Of a stretch of 36,466 nt of DNA, positions 15,789 to 24,010 are shown piece by piece. Below the pieces are notes generated by a model. It had not been told where the DNA came from, made no database searches, and was given only the letters and a program-made list of their open reading frames with translations. Position 1 is the stretch's first letter; the number at the start of each line of letters is the position of its first letter. The stretch covers positions 1-36,466 of the forward strand of contig DDXK01000011.1 in assembly GCA_002347185.1 (NCBI GenBank), in the 5' to 3' direction. The position numbers were made by a program, and so were the translations under genes. Source of the stretch: Desulfobulbaceae bacterium UBA2262 (GTDB lineage: Bacteria > Desulfobacterota > Desulfobulbia > Desulfobulbales > Desulfurivibrionaceae).

Positions 15789-15804
15789 ATCAAGGAACGT
15801 GCCA
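15789..15804 (-). promoter_or_regulatory. Candidate sigma-54 promoter of glnB-amtB
   Basis: On the minus strand TGGCACGTTCCTTGAT matches the complete -24 element TGGCACG and TTG of the -12 element at consensus spacing; the base after TTG is A instead of the usual C (GG-N10-GA). Transcription would start near 15777, about 69 nt before the glnB ATG. PII operons are commonly sigma-54 dependent, which supports the call despite the -12 deviation. Confidence 0.6.
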
Positions 15805-15877
15805 GGACAGGAAGAGGAAGGAGAAAAACAGGCAACCACTTGACATCACAAAAGAAAACACGCAGCATCCGGCGCAA

Positions 15878-15953
15878 ACATAAAAGCAAAAAGTTACTTT
15901 TATGTAATAATCTTGATGAGATGCTTAAATAAAAATTACATTTTTGTTATCAT
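15878..15953. promoter_or_regulatory. AT-rich operator-like region upstream of the oxidoreductase gene
   Basis: Contains a perfect 9-bp inverted repeat ACATAAAAG/CTTTTATGT (15878-15886 and 15897-15905) and two direct copies of an 18-nt motif, TTACtTTTaTGTaATaAT at 15894 and TTACaTTTtTGTtATcAT at 15936 (14 of 18 identical), offset by 42 bp, or four helical turns. The region is much more AT-rich than its surroundings. It sits just upstream of the ATG at 15979 and about 90 bp upstream of the glnB promoter. The regulator is unknown. Confidence 0.4.
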
Positions 15954-15978
15954 TAAGGGGGGCGTCGCGTCGCCAGCC

Positions 15979-17436
15979 ATGAGGAACTTTGATTTCGACC
16001 TCGGCATCATCGGCGGCGGGGCGGCCGGACTGACGGCCACCGCCGGCGCGGCCAGACTCGGCGCCAAAACCCTGCTCATCGAGAGGGAAGCGCGACTGGG
16101 CGGCGACTGCCTCCACCATGGCTGCGTGCCGAGCAAAACCCTGCTCAGGAGCGCGGCGGTCTACCATCTGCTCAAAAACTGCGGCAGCTTCGGCCTGCCG
16201 CAGCCGGAGCTGCCCGCGGTGGACTTCCGCCTAATCAGGGAAAGGATCCGCGCCGTCATCGGCTCCATCCAGAAACACGACTCGGCAGAACGATTTTGTA
16301 AGCTGGGGGCAAAAGTTGAATTCGGCCATGGCCATTTTCGTGACGAACACAGCGTCACGGTAAACGGCAAAACCCTCACCGCCAGAAGCTGGCTCATCGC
16401 CACAGGCTCCTCCCCTTCCATCCCCGACCTGGAGGGCCTCCCCCAGACTCCGCACCTCACCAACCGGGACATCTTCTCCCTCACGCGGCTGCCTGCATCC
16501 CTGCTCATTCTCGGCGCCGGCCCCATTGCCGTGGAACTGGCCCAGGCCTTCTGCCGCCTGGGCTCCCGGGTCACCATCGTCCAGCGCAGCGACCAGATCC
16601 TGAGCAAGGAAGACAGGGACATGGCCGACTCCCTCATGGAGGCGCTTGTGGCCGAGGGAATCAGCATCCACCTCAACGCCACCGCGCTCCGCTGTCGCAA
16701 CCTCGGCGCGGAGCGCGAGCTTTCCATTCTGGACAGGGCTTCCGGCCGCGAAGAGACACTCCGGGCGGAATGTCTCTTCATTGCCCAGGGCCGCGAGGCA
16801 AACGTCGACGGCATGGGGCTGGCCGCCATCGGGGTCGCCCACTCCCCCCGGGGAATCGGCGTGGACGACCGGCTGCGGACAAGCCACAAACACATTTACG
16901 CCGCGGGCGATGTGACCGGCCGCCATCAGTTCACCCATGTCGCTGGCTACGAGGCGGGGGTGGTCATCACCAACGCCATCTTTCGCCTGCCCCGGAAGGC
17001 CGATTACACCTGGCTGCCCTGGTGCACCTACAGCGAACCGGAGCTCGCCTCCATCGGCTACAACGAAAAACGGGCAAAAAAGGCAGAGATCAGCCACACG
17101 GTATGGACGGAGGACTTTGCCGACAACGACCGGGCCAGGACCGAGGGAACGCCGGCGGGGAGGATAAAACTCCTGCTCGACAAACGGGAAAGGCCCCTGG
17201 GTGTGCAGATCCTCGGTGCGCACGCGGGCGAGGTGCTCGCCCCCTGGATAGCCGCGCTCAACGGCAGAGTGAAACTCGCCACCCTTGCCGCGGCCATGCA
17301 CCCCTATCCCAGCCTGAGTGAAATCAACAAACGGATCGCCGGCGCCCCCCTGGCGGAAAAGATATTCTCAGCCAGGGTCAAAAAAGCGCTCACCTTCTTC
17401 TTCAACCTGCAGGGCCGGGCCTGCAGTCCGGAATGA
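15979..17436 (+). CDS. FAD-dependent pyridine nucleotide-disulfide oxidoreductase
   Basis: A 485-residue class I flavoprotein disulfide reductase of the mercuric reductase/dihydrolipoamide dehydrogenase family. It has the FAD Rossmann motif GIIGGGAAGLTA (9-20), the redox-active disulfide GGDCLHHGCVPSK (C44, C49), a second nucleotide-binding motif ILGAGPIAVELAQ (about 176), the FAD motif HIYAAGDVTG, and the C-terminal interface with HPYPSLSE (His-x-x-x-x-x-x-Glu). No N-terminal mercury-binding domain or C-terminal Cys pair is seen, so mercuric reductase is not supported; the substrate is unknown. The ribosome site is distant (AAGGGGGG about 20 nt before the ATG) and in-frame ATGs exist further upstream. 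The last 4 nt overlap the PRPP synthetase gene. Confidence 0.85.
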   Translation: MRNFDFDLGIIGGGAAGLTATAGAARLGAKTLLIEREARLGGDCLHHGCVPSKTLLRSAAVYHLLKNCGSFGLPQPELPAVDFRLIRERIRAVIGSIQKHDSAERFCKLGAKVEFGHGHFRDEHSVTVNGKTLTARSWLIATGSSPSIPDLEGLPQTPHLTNRDIFSLTRLPASLLILGAGPIAVELAQAFCRLGSRVTIVQRSDQILSKEDRDMADSLMEALVAEGISIHLNATALRCRNLGAERELSILDRASGREETLRAECLFIAQGREANVDGMGLAAIGVAHSPRGIGVDDRLRTSHKHIYAAGDVTGRHQFTHVAGYEAGVVITNAIFRLPRKADYTWLPWCTYSEPELASIGYNEKRAKKAEISHTVWTEDFADNDRARTEGTPAGRIKLLLDKRERPLGVQILGAHAGEVLAPWIAALNGRVKLATLAAAMHPYPSLSEINKRIAGAPLAEKIFSARVKKALTFFFNLQGRACSPE

Positions 17437-18416
17437 ACAACGCAACGCAGAGAGAGCAAAAGATGCAGAGTACCGACCGCAAGGATATCATCCTCATCGC
17501 CAACGAGGCGTCCGGAGAATTCGCCGAAAAGGTGGCCGCGGAACTGCGCGTCCCTTTCAGCCGCATGCAGAAGCAACGCTTTGCCGACGGCGAGATTCAC
17601 CACGCCTTTCCGGAGGAGATCGCCGGCCGCGAGCTGATCGTCATCGGCGCCACCCCCGACGATGCCGCCCACCAGGAACTCATTGATCTCATCGACGGTG
17701 CCCACCTGCTCAAGGCGCATTCCGTCAATGTGGTGGTGCCCTACCTCGGCTACTCGACCATGGAACAGGCCAAGCCCGACACTTTCGAGATCGCCAAGGG
17801 CATCTCGCGCACCCGCCAGATCTTCCGGGCGCGCCCCAACTTCGTCGCCTTCTTCGACCTCCACTCCGAGTCGGTGCTCCACGCTCACAACGGCGGCATC
17901 CACACCACCAACATCCACACCAACGAGCTGCTGGTGAAAAAGATCCGGGATCTGGGCCTCACGGATTTCGTCCTGGTTTCTCCGGACTATGGCCGCAGTA
18001 AATGGGTGGCCCGCCTCGCCGACCTGCTCAAGGTGCCGCACACCGCGGCGGACAAGGACCGCTATGCCATGGACAAGACCATGGTCGGCCAGGTGGCCGG
18101 GGTGGTCAAGGGCAAGACCGCGGTGATCTGCGACGACATGATCCGCACCGGCGGCTCCATCATCCAGACCGCGGAGCGCTGCCGCGACGCCGGCGCCGGC
18201 GCCGTCATCCTCATTGCCACCCATCTCGTCCTGGCCGGGGACGCCAGGGAGAGGTTCAAGGCCCATGGCATCAGGACCATCATCGGGGCCGACACCTATC
18301 CCGGGGTGAAAAGCGACGAGCTTCTCGAGGTCTACACCGTCGCCCCCCTGGCAGCCCGCTGCCTGAACAAGCAGCTGCGGATCGGCGAAGAGCGGGAATA
18401 CCAGACCGGAGCATGA
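17433..18416 (+). CDS. Divergent ribose-phosphate pyrophosphokinase (PRPP synthetase)
   Basis: Makes PRPP from ribose 5-phosphate and ATP if it is a true member. 327 residues with two phosphoribosyltransferase-type lobes: FADGEIHHAFPEE, VVPYLGYSTMEQAKPDTFEIAK, FFDLHSESV, LVSPDYGRSKWVARLAD and the PRPP-binding loop AVICDDMIRTGGSI (about 232-245). The ATP-binding RQDRR segment of canonical Prs is replaced by STMEQAKP, placing it in a divergent subgroup; a housekeeping prs may exist elsewhere. It overlaps the upstream oxidoreductase by ATGA, implying coupling; an internal ATG at 17463 after a purine-rich stretch is an alternative start. Confidence 0.8.
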   Translation: MNNATQREQKMQSTDRKDIILIANEASGEFAEKVAAELRVPFSRMQKQRFADGEIHHAFPEEIAGRELIVIGATPDDAAHQELIDLIDGAHLLKAHSVNVVVPYLGYSTMEQAKPDTFEIAKGISRTRQIFRARPNFVAFFDLHSESVLHAHNGGIHTTNIHTNELLVKKIRDLGLTDFVLVSPDYGRSKWVARLADLLKVPHTAADKDRYAMDKTMVGQVAGVVKGKTAVICDDMIRTGGSIIQTAERCRDAGAGAVILIATHLVLAGDARERFKAHGIRTIIGADTYPGVKSDELLEVYTVAPLAARCLNKQLRIGEEREYQTGA

Positions 18417-18454
18417 CCATGGCAAGCCACCACGCCGGGAAACCATAAAAACCC

Positions 18455-19141
18455 ATGCCTGTTTTTCAGCTCGGCAAGGACCTCCTCTTTCCGCCCCCGG
18501 AGCTGGCCCGCCCCGACGGGCTGCTCGCAATCGGCGGAGACCTTTCGCCGTCGCGCCTGCTCCTTGCCTACCAGCAGGGCATCTTCCCCTGGTATTCCCC
18601 GGGCGAGCCGATCCTCTGGTGGGCACCGGATCCGCGCCTTGTCCTCTTCCCCTCCGAGTTCCACTGTTCGCGCCGCCTGACCAGGCTCCGGCGCCAGGAG
18701 GCCTTCCAGGTCAGCTTCGACAGCGCCTTTGCGGAAATCATCTCCCACTGCGCGACAACCAGGGAAGAGGCCGGGACAGGCACCTGGCTGGACAGAGCCA
18801 TGATCGAGGCCTACACCCGGCTGCACTCTCTGGGCTACGCCCACTCGGTGGAGTGCCGGCGCGCCGGCGAACTGGTCGGCGGCCTCTACGGAGTCTCCTT
18901 GGGCGGGGTTTTTTTCGGAGAATCCATGTTCAGCCTGGAGAGCAACAGCTCAAAAATTGCCTTGGCCGCCCTGGTTGACCTCCTCCGGGCCTGGGACTTC
19001 GACCTGATCGATTGTCAGGTCGGCACCGGCCACCTGCAACGGCTGGGTGCCAGGGAAATTCCCGGCGTCGAGTTTTCCCAGCGCCTGGGCCTGGCCCTCG
19101 AAAAACCAACCCGCAGGGGGAGCTGGCGACAAAATCATTAA
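18455..19141 (+). CDS. aat: Leucyl/phenylalanyl-tRNA--protein transferase
   Basis: N-end rule enzyme that adds Leu or Phe from charged tRNA to proteins with N-terminal Lys or Arg, marking them for ClpS/ClpAP. 228 residues, the usual length, with the family marks FPPPELARPDGLLAIGGDL, YQQGIFPWY, PILWWAPDPRLVL, TWLDRAMIEAY, YAHSVECRRAGELVGGLYG, GGVFFGESMFS, NSSKIAL and DCQVGTGHLQRLGAREI. It begins 38 bp after the PRPP synthetase gene and is probably part of the same plus-strand run. No clear ribosome site is visible, only a purine-rich stretch before the ATG. Confidence 0.96.
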   Translation: MPVFQLGKDLLFPPPELARPDGLLAIGGDLSPSRLLLAYQQGIFPWYSPGEPILWWAPDPRLVLFPSEFHCSRRLTRLRRQEAFQVSFDSAFAEIISHCATTREEAGTGTWLDRAMIEAYTRLHSLGYAHSVECRRAGELVGGLYGVSLGGVFFGESMFSLESNSSKIALAALVDLLRAWDFDLIDCQVGTGHLQRLGAREIPGVEFSQRLGLALEKPTRRGSWRQNH

Positions 19142-19252
19142 GAATGCGACTGGTCGACCAGAATTTTCCCCCTTCCCAACCTAAAAAATGTGCTACAAGA
19201 AACAAGGCGGCTACATAGTTTCCCTTACCAGGACAGATCCCACGCGACCCCG

Positions 19253-21901
19253 ATGACCCCCACCCCTTCAGAATCCGCGGAGAAGAATTTCAAGGAAGCC
19301 TTCCGCCGCACCCTCCTGCTCAAATCATCCCTCGGGCTTCTGGTGGTCAGCATCATCCTTGTTCTCGCCTGCCTCCTCCCCCTCGGCCAGAAGCTGAAGG
19401 AGGAACAGGAAAAGAACCTCTTCTTCGCCGTCAAATCGCGCAGCGCCAGAGTGGACATCTTTCTGGAAAAGGCGATAGAAACCACCCGCCAGTTTACCAG
19501 CCGCACCCTGATCCGGGAAAAGCTCGAACTCTACAACCAAGACGCCGTCCCCCTTGCCGAGCTGGTCGCCTTTACCCGGCCCAAGCTCGAAGATGCCCTC
19601 AATCTTTCCGCAGAAGGCATCGCCGTCAGCCGTTTCGACCAGAACAACAGGCTGGTCGTCGCGGTTGGGCGGGCCATTCCCGAGGAACACTGGCGCTTCC
19701 CAGCCGACACCGAGGGGGTCGTCACCCGCGGCCCCGTGCAAATCAACGGCCATGGCTATCTGGTGGTCAGCGCCCCCATCTGGGGCAAAGACAAGAGCCG
19801 GGTCGGCACGGACATCGCCCTCTTCACCACGGAAATGCTCGAGGAGGTGACCCAGGACGCCTCCGGCTTCGGAGAGACAGGGGAAACCATCCTCGGCCGC
19901 CTCGAAGGCGGCCAGGCGCTGAGCTTTTACTCCCTGCGGCAAAGTCGGCACAACCAGGACGAGGCCGAACATTTCCACCAGGGGGAGCTGGACGGGGCCT
20001 TCGCCCAGGTAGCCCGCGCTCCGGCAGCCAGACTGCCCCTTCTGATCCGCGAAGGGCACGCCATGAAAATCGGAGACCGGATCCGGCACACCGACTGGAT
20101 CATCCTGTGCCGCATCGACAAGGATGAATTGTACTCCCCGATCAACACCCTGATCCTGGCCCTGACCCTGACCGTCGGCCTCCTTCTCTGCCTCGGCCTG
20201 CTCGGCATGGGCCGCCTCCTCAGGCCCTTGGCCGACAAGGCCATAATCCACAGCGAAAAGCTGCAGCAGGAACTCCTCGAAAAACAGGAGGCCCTCCGCC
20301 AACGCGAAGAGGCTCAGCAGGCCCTGAACGCGGAAAAAGAGCAACTGGCAGTGACCCTGCGCAGCATTGCCGATGGCGTGATCACCACCGATGGCAACGA
20401 AAAAATCGAACTTTGCAACTCCGCGGCCGAGCTGCTCCTTGAAGCGAAGGCTGATGAGGCCAGGGGCAAGCCGCTCGCCGAGATGCTCCCGCTTCTTGCC
20501 GCCGACAAAAAACCGCTTCCCGCGCCCTACAAGGAGATACTGAAGGAATTCCAACCCGAGGGAGGCGGCAGCCGGGTGATGCTGCGGAACAAATGCGGCC
20601 AGGAAAAAAAGCTGACCATCACCCACAGCCCCATGCTTGGCGAGGACAGGGCCTCCAGGGGAACGGTCTGGGTAATCCGCGATGTCACCGAGCAGGAGCA
20701 GATGGAAAGCCGCATCCGCCAGACCCAGAAGATGGAGGCCATCGGCACCTTGGCCGCCGGCATCGCTCATGACTTCAACAACATCCTCACGGCGATCCTC
20801 GGCTTCAGCCAGCTTGTCCATGCCAACCTCGGAACAGAGACAAAGGAGCTCCAATGGCAGGAAGAGGTCATCAATGCCACGCACCGGGCCCAGGAGCTGG
20901 TGAAGCAGATACTCACCTTCAGCCGACAGACCGAACACGAGAAAAAACCACTCGACCTCAATCCCGTGGTGAAGGAGGCCCTGAAGCTCATCCGGGCGAC
21001 CATCCCCAGCACCATCGAGATCAGGCAGGACATTCGCTCTGGCAGCGGCCAGGTGCTGGCCGACCCCACCCAGATCCACCAGGTGGTGATGAACCTCTGC
21101 ACCAACGCCTTTCAGTCCATGGCGGCAGAGCGCGGCACCTTAAACATTTCTCTGCGCGGAGTGCGCCTGCGCCGGAAAACGGCCTGCCTCGGCGGCGAAC
21201 TCCAGCCTGGCGACTATGTGCTGCTGCAGGTGGAGGACACCGGCCCGGGCATAGACCCCCGCATTCTTGACAAGATCTTCGAGCCCTACTTCACCACCAA
21301 GGGCAAGGGGCAGGGCACCGGCCTGGGCCTTGCCGTGGTCCAGGGCATAGTAAAGAATTGCAACGGCAGCATCCAGGTGCGGAACCGGGCCGAGGGCGGC
21401 GCCAGCTTCCAGCTCTATTTCCCGGCCCTTGCCGCGGAACCGGCGGAAAAGACGCCCCGGCCCGCCGGCGCCGAGGGTCTGCGCCTGCGTACAGATGGCA
21501 GGGAGGAGATTCTGGTGGTGGATGATGAACGGCCCATAGCCGAACTGATCCGGGAGATCCTCGAACTGAACGGTTACCGAGCGATCGCCTGCTCGGACCC
21601 CCTTGAAGCGCTGGACATCTTCTCCAGGGAGCCAGGGCGCTTCGCCATGCTGATCGCCGACCTCAGCATGCCCAAACTGACCGGCCTTGAGCTGGCACAA
21701 AAATGCAAGGCGCTCTCACCCGACCTCCCGCTCCTCTTCTGCAGCGGCAACGGAAAATTCTCCCCGGAACGGCCGGAACAGGGCTTCTCCTTTGCCGCCT
21801 TCGCCAGCAAGCCCATCAGCACCGAAGCGTTCACCCACGCAGTACGCCGCCTCCTCGACGCCAGGAGGGGCAAGGCAACGCCACCTCCCGCCGCTTCCTG
21901 A
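19253..21901 (+). CDS. Membrane hybrid sensor histidine kinase (Cache-PAS-HisKA-HATPase-REC)
   Basis: An 882-residue protein. TM1 (about 26-46) and TM2 (about 300-325) flank a periplasmic sensor region of about 250 residues with Cache-like features (WGKDKSRVGTDIALF, SGFGETGETILGR). A coiled-coil linker rich in Glu/Gln leads to a PAS domain (TLRSIADGVITTDGNEKIELCN), then HisKA with AAGIAHDFNNILTAILGF, an ATPase domain (NLCTNAFQSM, EDTGPGI, FEPYFTTK, GTGLGL) and a C-terminal receiver (VVDDERPI, phosphoacceptor in LIADLSMP). No DNA-binding output domain is present and no partner gene lies next to it. The ATG at 19253 is preferred; a GTG at 19190 would add 21 residues. Neither has a clear ribosome site. 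Confidence 0.9.
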   Translation: MTPTPSESAEKNFKEAFRRTLLLKSSLGLLVVSIILVLACLLPLGQKLKEEQEKNLFFAVKSRSARVDIFLEKAIETTRQFTSRTLIREKLELYNQDAVPLAELVAFTRPKLEDALNLSAEGIAVSRFDQNNRLVVAVGRAIPEEHWRFPADTEGVVTRGPVQINGHGYLVVSAPIWGKDKSRVGTDIALFTTEMLEEVTQDASGFGETGETILGRLEGGQALSFYSLRQSRHNQDEAEHFHQGELDGAFAQVARAPAARLPLLIREGHAMKIGDRIRHTDWIILCRIDKDELYSPINTLILALTLTVGLLLCLGLLGMGRLLRPLADKAIIHSEKLQQELLEKQEALRQREEAQQALNAEKEQLAVTLRSIADGVITTDGNEKIELCNSAAELLLEAKADEARGKPLAEMLPLLAADKKPLPAPYKEILKEFQPEGGGSRVMLRNKCGQEKKLTITHSPMLGEDRASRGTVWVIRDVTEQEQMESRIRQTQKMEAIGTLAAGIAHDFNNILTAILGFSQLVHANLGTETKELQWQEEVINATHRAQELVKQILTFSRQTEHEKKPLDLNPVVKEALKLIRATIPSTIEIRQDIRSGSGQVLADPTQIHQVVMNLCTNAFQSMAAERGTLNISLRGVRLRRKTACLGGELQPGDYVLLQVEDTGPGIDPRILDKIFEPYFTTKGKGQGTGLGLAVVQGIVKNCNGSIQVRNRAEGGASFQLYFPALAAEPAEKTPRPAGAEGLRLRTDGREEILVVDDERPIAELIREILELNGYRAIACSDPLEALDIFSREPGRFAMLIADLSMPKLTGLELAQKCKALSPDLPLLFCSGNGKFSPERPEQGFSFAAFASKPISTEAFTHAVRRLLDARRGKATPPPAAS

Positions 21902-21997
21902 TCCTTCAGAAAAAGAAACGATCGTGGCAAGAAAACAGAGCAGGCAGACAATATCCGCCTGCACCCATTTCCTCTCACCCGCCACAGGAGGGTCCCC

Positions 21998-23014
21998 ATG
22001 AAACGCATCGTCATCTGCGCCGACGGCACCTGGCAGTCCCCCGAGAGCGCCCATCCCACCCATGTCCTGCGCCTGGCGCGCGGCATCGCGCCCAGAGACG
22101 CGAAAGGTTGCGAGCAGATTGTCTTCTATGACTGGGGAGTGGGCAGCGAGGGCGACCGCATCAGCGGAGGCGCCACCGGCGCCGGCATCGACAAAAACAT
22201 CATGGATTGCTACCGCTTCCTCGTGCACAACCACGAGGAGGGGGATCAGCTCTTTTTCTTCGGCTTCAGCAGGGGCGCCTATACCGTGCGCTCCCTGGCC
22301 GGGCTGATCCGCAACAGCGGCCTGCTGCGGCGCGAGCACGCCGACAGGATTCCAGCGGCCTACGACCTCTACCGCCAGCGCTCCCCCGGCTCGGCGCCAG
22401 GCAGAAACAAGGCCAGGGAATTCCGGCGCGACCATGCCGTTGCCGACCTCACCCCCATCGAGTTCCTTGGCGTCTGGGACACCGTTGGCGCCCTCGGCAT
22501 TCCCGCCCCCTTTCTCGGCACCCTGGGAACCGGCAAGTATCTCTTCCACGATACCGAGCCGAGCAAGATCATCCGCCATGCCCGGCACGCCGTGGCCATC
22601 GACGAGAACCGCCAGGATTTCGAGCCCGCACTGTGGACGGAGAAACCAGGCATCGATCTGCTGCAGGTCTGGTTCGCCGGCGTGCATACCGATATCGGCG
22701 GAGGCTATAAAGAGCATGCCCTGGGCGACCATGCCGGCCTGTGGCTGGCCCAAGAGGCGAGCCGCTTCGGCCTCCACTTCGCGCCGCACTTCGGCACGGG
22801 CATGAATCCGGACCACAAAGGCAGGCAACACAACGAATACAAGGGATTTTACCGCATCATGCGGAGGGCGGAGACACGACTGGTGGAACCGATCCTCCAC
22901 CGCAGCGTAAAAAGGCGCTGGCAGGATCCTGAGGCCGGCTATTCGAGCCCGGCCCTGCGGAATTTGCTCGACAGGGTCGGCAACGACTGGAACGCCATCC
23001 GGCTGGTGGATTGA
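21998..23014 (+). CDS. DUF2235 alpha/beta-hydrolase (Tle1-like lipase fold)
   Basis: 338 residues, essentially only the DUF2235 domain. Visible: KRIVICADGTWQ at the start, the nucleophile elbow GFSRGAY (Ser91), a candidate acid in GVWDTVGALG and the late HTDIGGGY segment that supplies the catalytic His. The fold matches type VI effector phospholipases of the Tle1 group, but there are no T6SS, PAAR or immunity genes here and no signal peptide, so a cytoplasmic esterase/lipase role is equally possible. AGGAGGG lies 5 nt upstream of the ATG. It starts 96 bp after the hybrid kinase, and the next gene is convergent. Confidence 0.88.
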   Translation: MKRIVICADGTWQSPESAHPTHVLRLARGIAPRDAKGCEQIVFYDWGVGSEGDRISGGATGAGIDKNIMDCYRFLVHNHEEGDQLFFFGFSRGAYTVRSLAGLIRNSGLLRREHADRIPAAYDLYRQRSPGSAPGRNKAREFRRDHAVADLTPIEFLGVWDTVGALGIPAPFLGTLGTGKYLFHDTEPSKIIRHARHAVAIDENRQDFEPALWTEKPGIDLLQVWFAGVHTDIGGGYKEHALGDHAGLWLAQEASRFGLHFAPHFGTGMNPDHKGRQHNEYKGFYRIMRRAETRLVEPILHRSVKRRWQDPEAGYSSPALRNLLDRVGNDWNAIRLVD

Positions 23015-23053
23015 GCGCGCCGCCGGCCAGGAACGGAGGCGCTCCCCGCGCCC

Positions 23054-23830
23054 TTATTGGCCGAAGGAAGAACCGGCCGTCTCTTCGGGATAGACCAACT
23101 CCTTGAAGGCCTTTTCCTCTCTGATCCCATCGAAGCTCTTGTCACTTCTGGCCAGCAGGCGCTTCTTCTCATCATGCTCGACGGCCTGCTGCAGGTATTT
23201 CACCGCGGCCTCCGCCTCGCCAAGGGCGGCATAGGAACAGGAAACATTATACCATTCGGCGGCTTTACCTATTTTTTCTTCGTTCAGGGAGGCGAGCAGC
23301 TCCCGCCCCTTTTCCCGCTCGCCACTTTCAATCAGGATCGCGATATAGACAACCTTGGCATAGTAGTTCTCCGGCCCGAGGTCAAAAGCAGCGCTGGCCA
23401 TTTCCAGACTTTTTTCCAGGTTGCCCATGTCGTAATAGGCAATGGCCAGGTCTGCCGCCGACTCCGCAGTGGGATTTATGCTATAGGAGGTGAAAATCAT
23501 TTCAAAAAATTTCTTGTAATGCTTTTTCAGCTTGTACCCCAAGGCCAACCGCCGCAGTATTTCCGGATCAGTGGGGTTACTCCGCCGTGACTGCTCATTC
23601 TCGAGGAGCACTATGGTTTCCTCGATTTCACCCCGACAGTTCTTGTAATTCTCCACCAGATCGCAGGCCTGCTGATAAAAGGCGAGCGCTTCGGAAAAAC
23701 GCGCCTGGGCATCCAGCTGCCTTGCCTGCTGATACGCCCTTTCCGCCTCCGCGAGCCCGGCATTGCTCCCCAGGGCGGGAGTGCACCAGAACAGGACAAA
23801 AAACCAAACCAGCCCCAATGAAACCTTCAT
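23054..23830 (-). CDS. Exported TPR-repeat protein
   Basis: A 258-residue protein with a Sec signal peptide (MKVSLGLVWFFVLFWCTPALG, cleavage near ALGSNA) and several tetratricopeptide-like helical pairs (ERAYQQARQLDAQARFSEALAFYQQA; AADLAIAYYDMGNLEKSLEMASAAFDLGPENYYA; WYNVSCSYAALGEAEAAVKYLQQAVE, given as start and end only for orientation). No enzymatic domain is seen; such proteins scaffold periplasmic or outer-membrane assemblies. The start is set by GGAGGGG just upstream of the ATG; an upstream extension to 23875 is unsupported. Last gene of the minus-strand run nrpR-gluQRS-TPR, but separated from gluQRS by 180 bp in which I see nothing further. Confidence 0.7.
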   Translation of the reverse strand: MKVSLGLVWFFVLFWCTPALGSNAGLAEAERAYQQARQLDAQARFSEALAFYQQACDLVENYKNCRGEIEETIVLLENEQSRRSNPTDPEILRRLALGYKLKKHYKKFFEMIFTSYSINPTAESAADLAIAYYDMGNLEKSLEMASAAFDLGPENYYAKVVYIAILIESGEREKGRELLASLNEEKIGKAAEWYNVSCSYAALGEAEAAVKYLQQAVEHDEKKRLLARSDKSFDGIREEKAFKELVYPEETAGSSFGQ

Positions 23831-24010
23831 AGCTCCCCTCCATTCACTGCAGCCGCCCAGCAGGGGCAGTAACACAACGAAAAATCCCCCTGCCCGGCCG
23901 CGCCACTAACGTCCCGGCCGCTTGCCCCAAGACCATTCGCCCGCAAGCCGCCCCAGAACCCATCATAGCACAGCGCCGAGAAAGTGCCGCGCGCCAAGGC
24001 GAAGATTTTT

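Noticed and set aside
19325..21079. 584-codon minus-strand open frame, opposite the hybrid kinase
   Set aside because: Shadow of the Cache/PAS/HisKA coding region.
23015..23053. GAGCGC/GCGCTC pairing between the DUF2235 and TPR genes as a terminator
   Set aside because: Only a 6-bp stem with a long loop and no T run.
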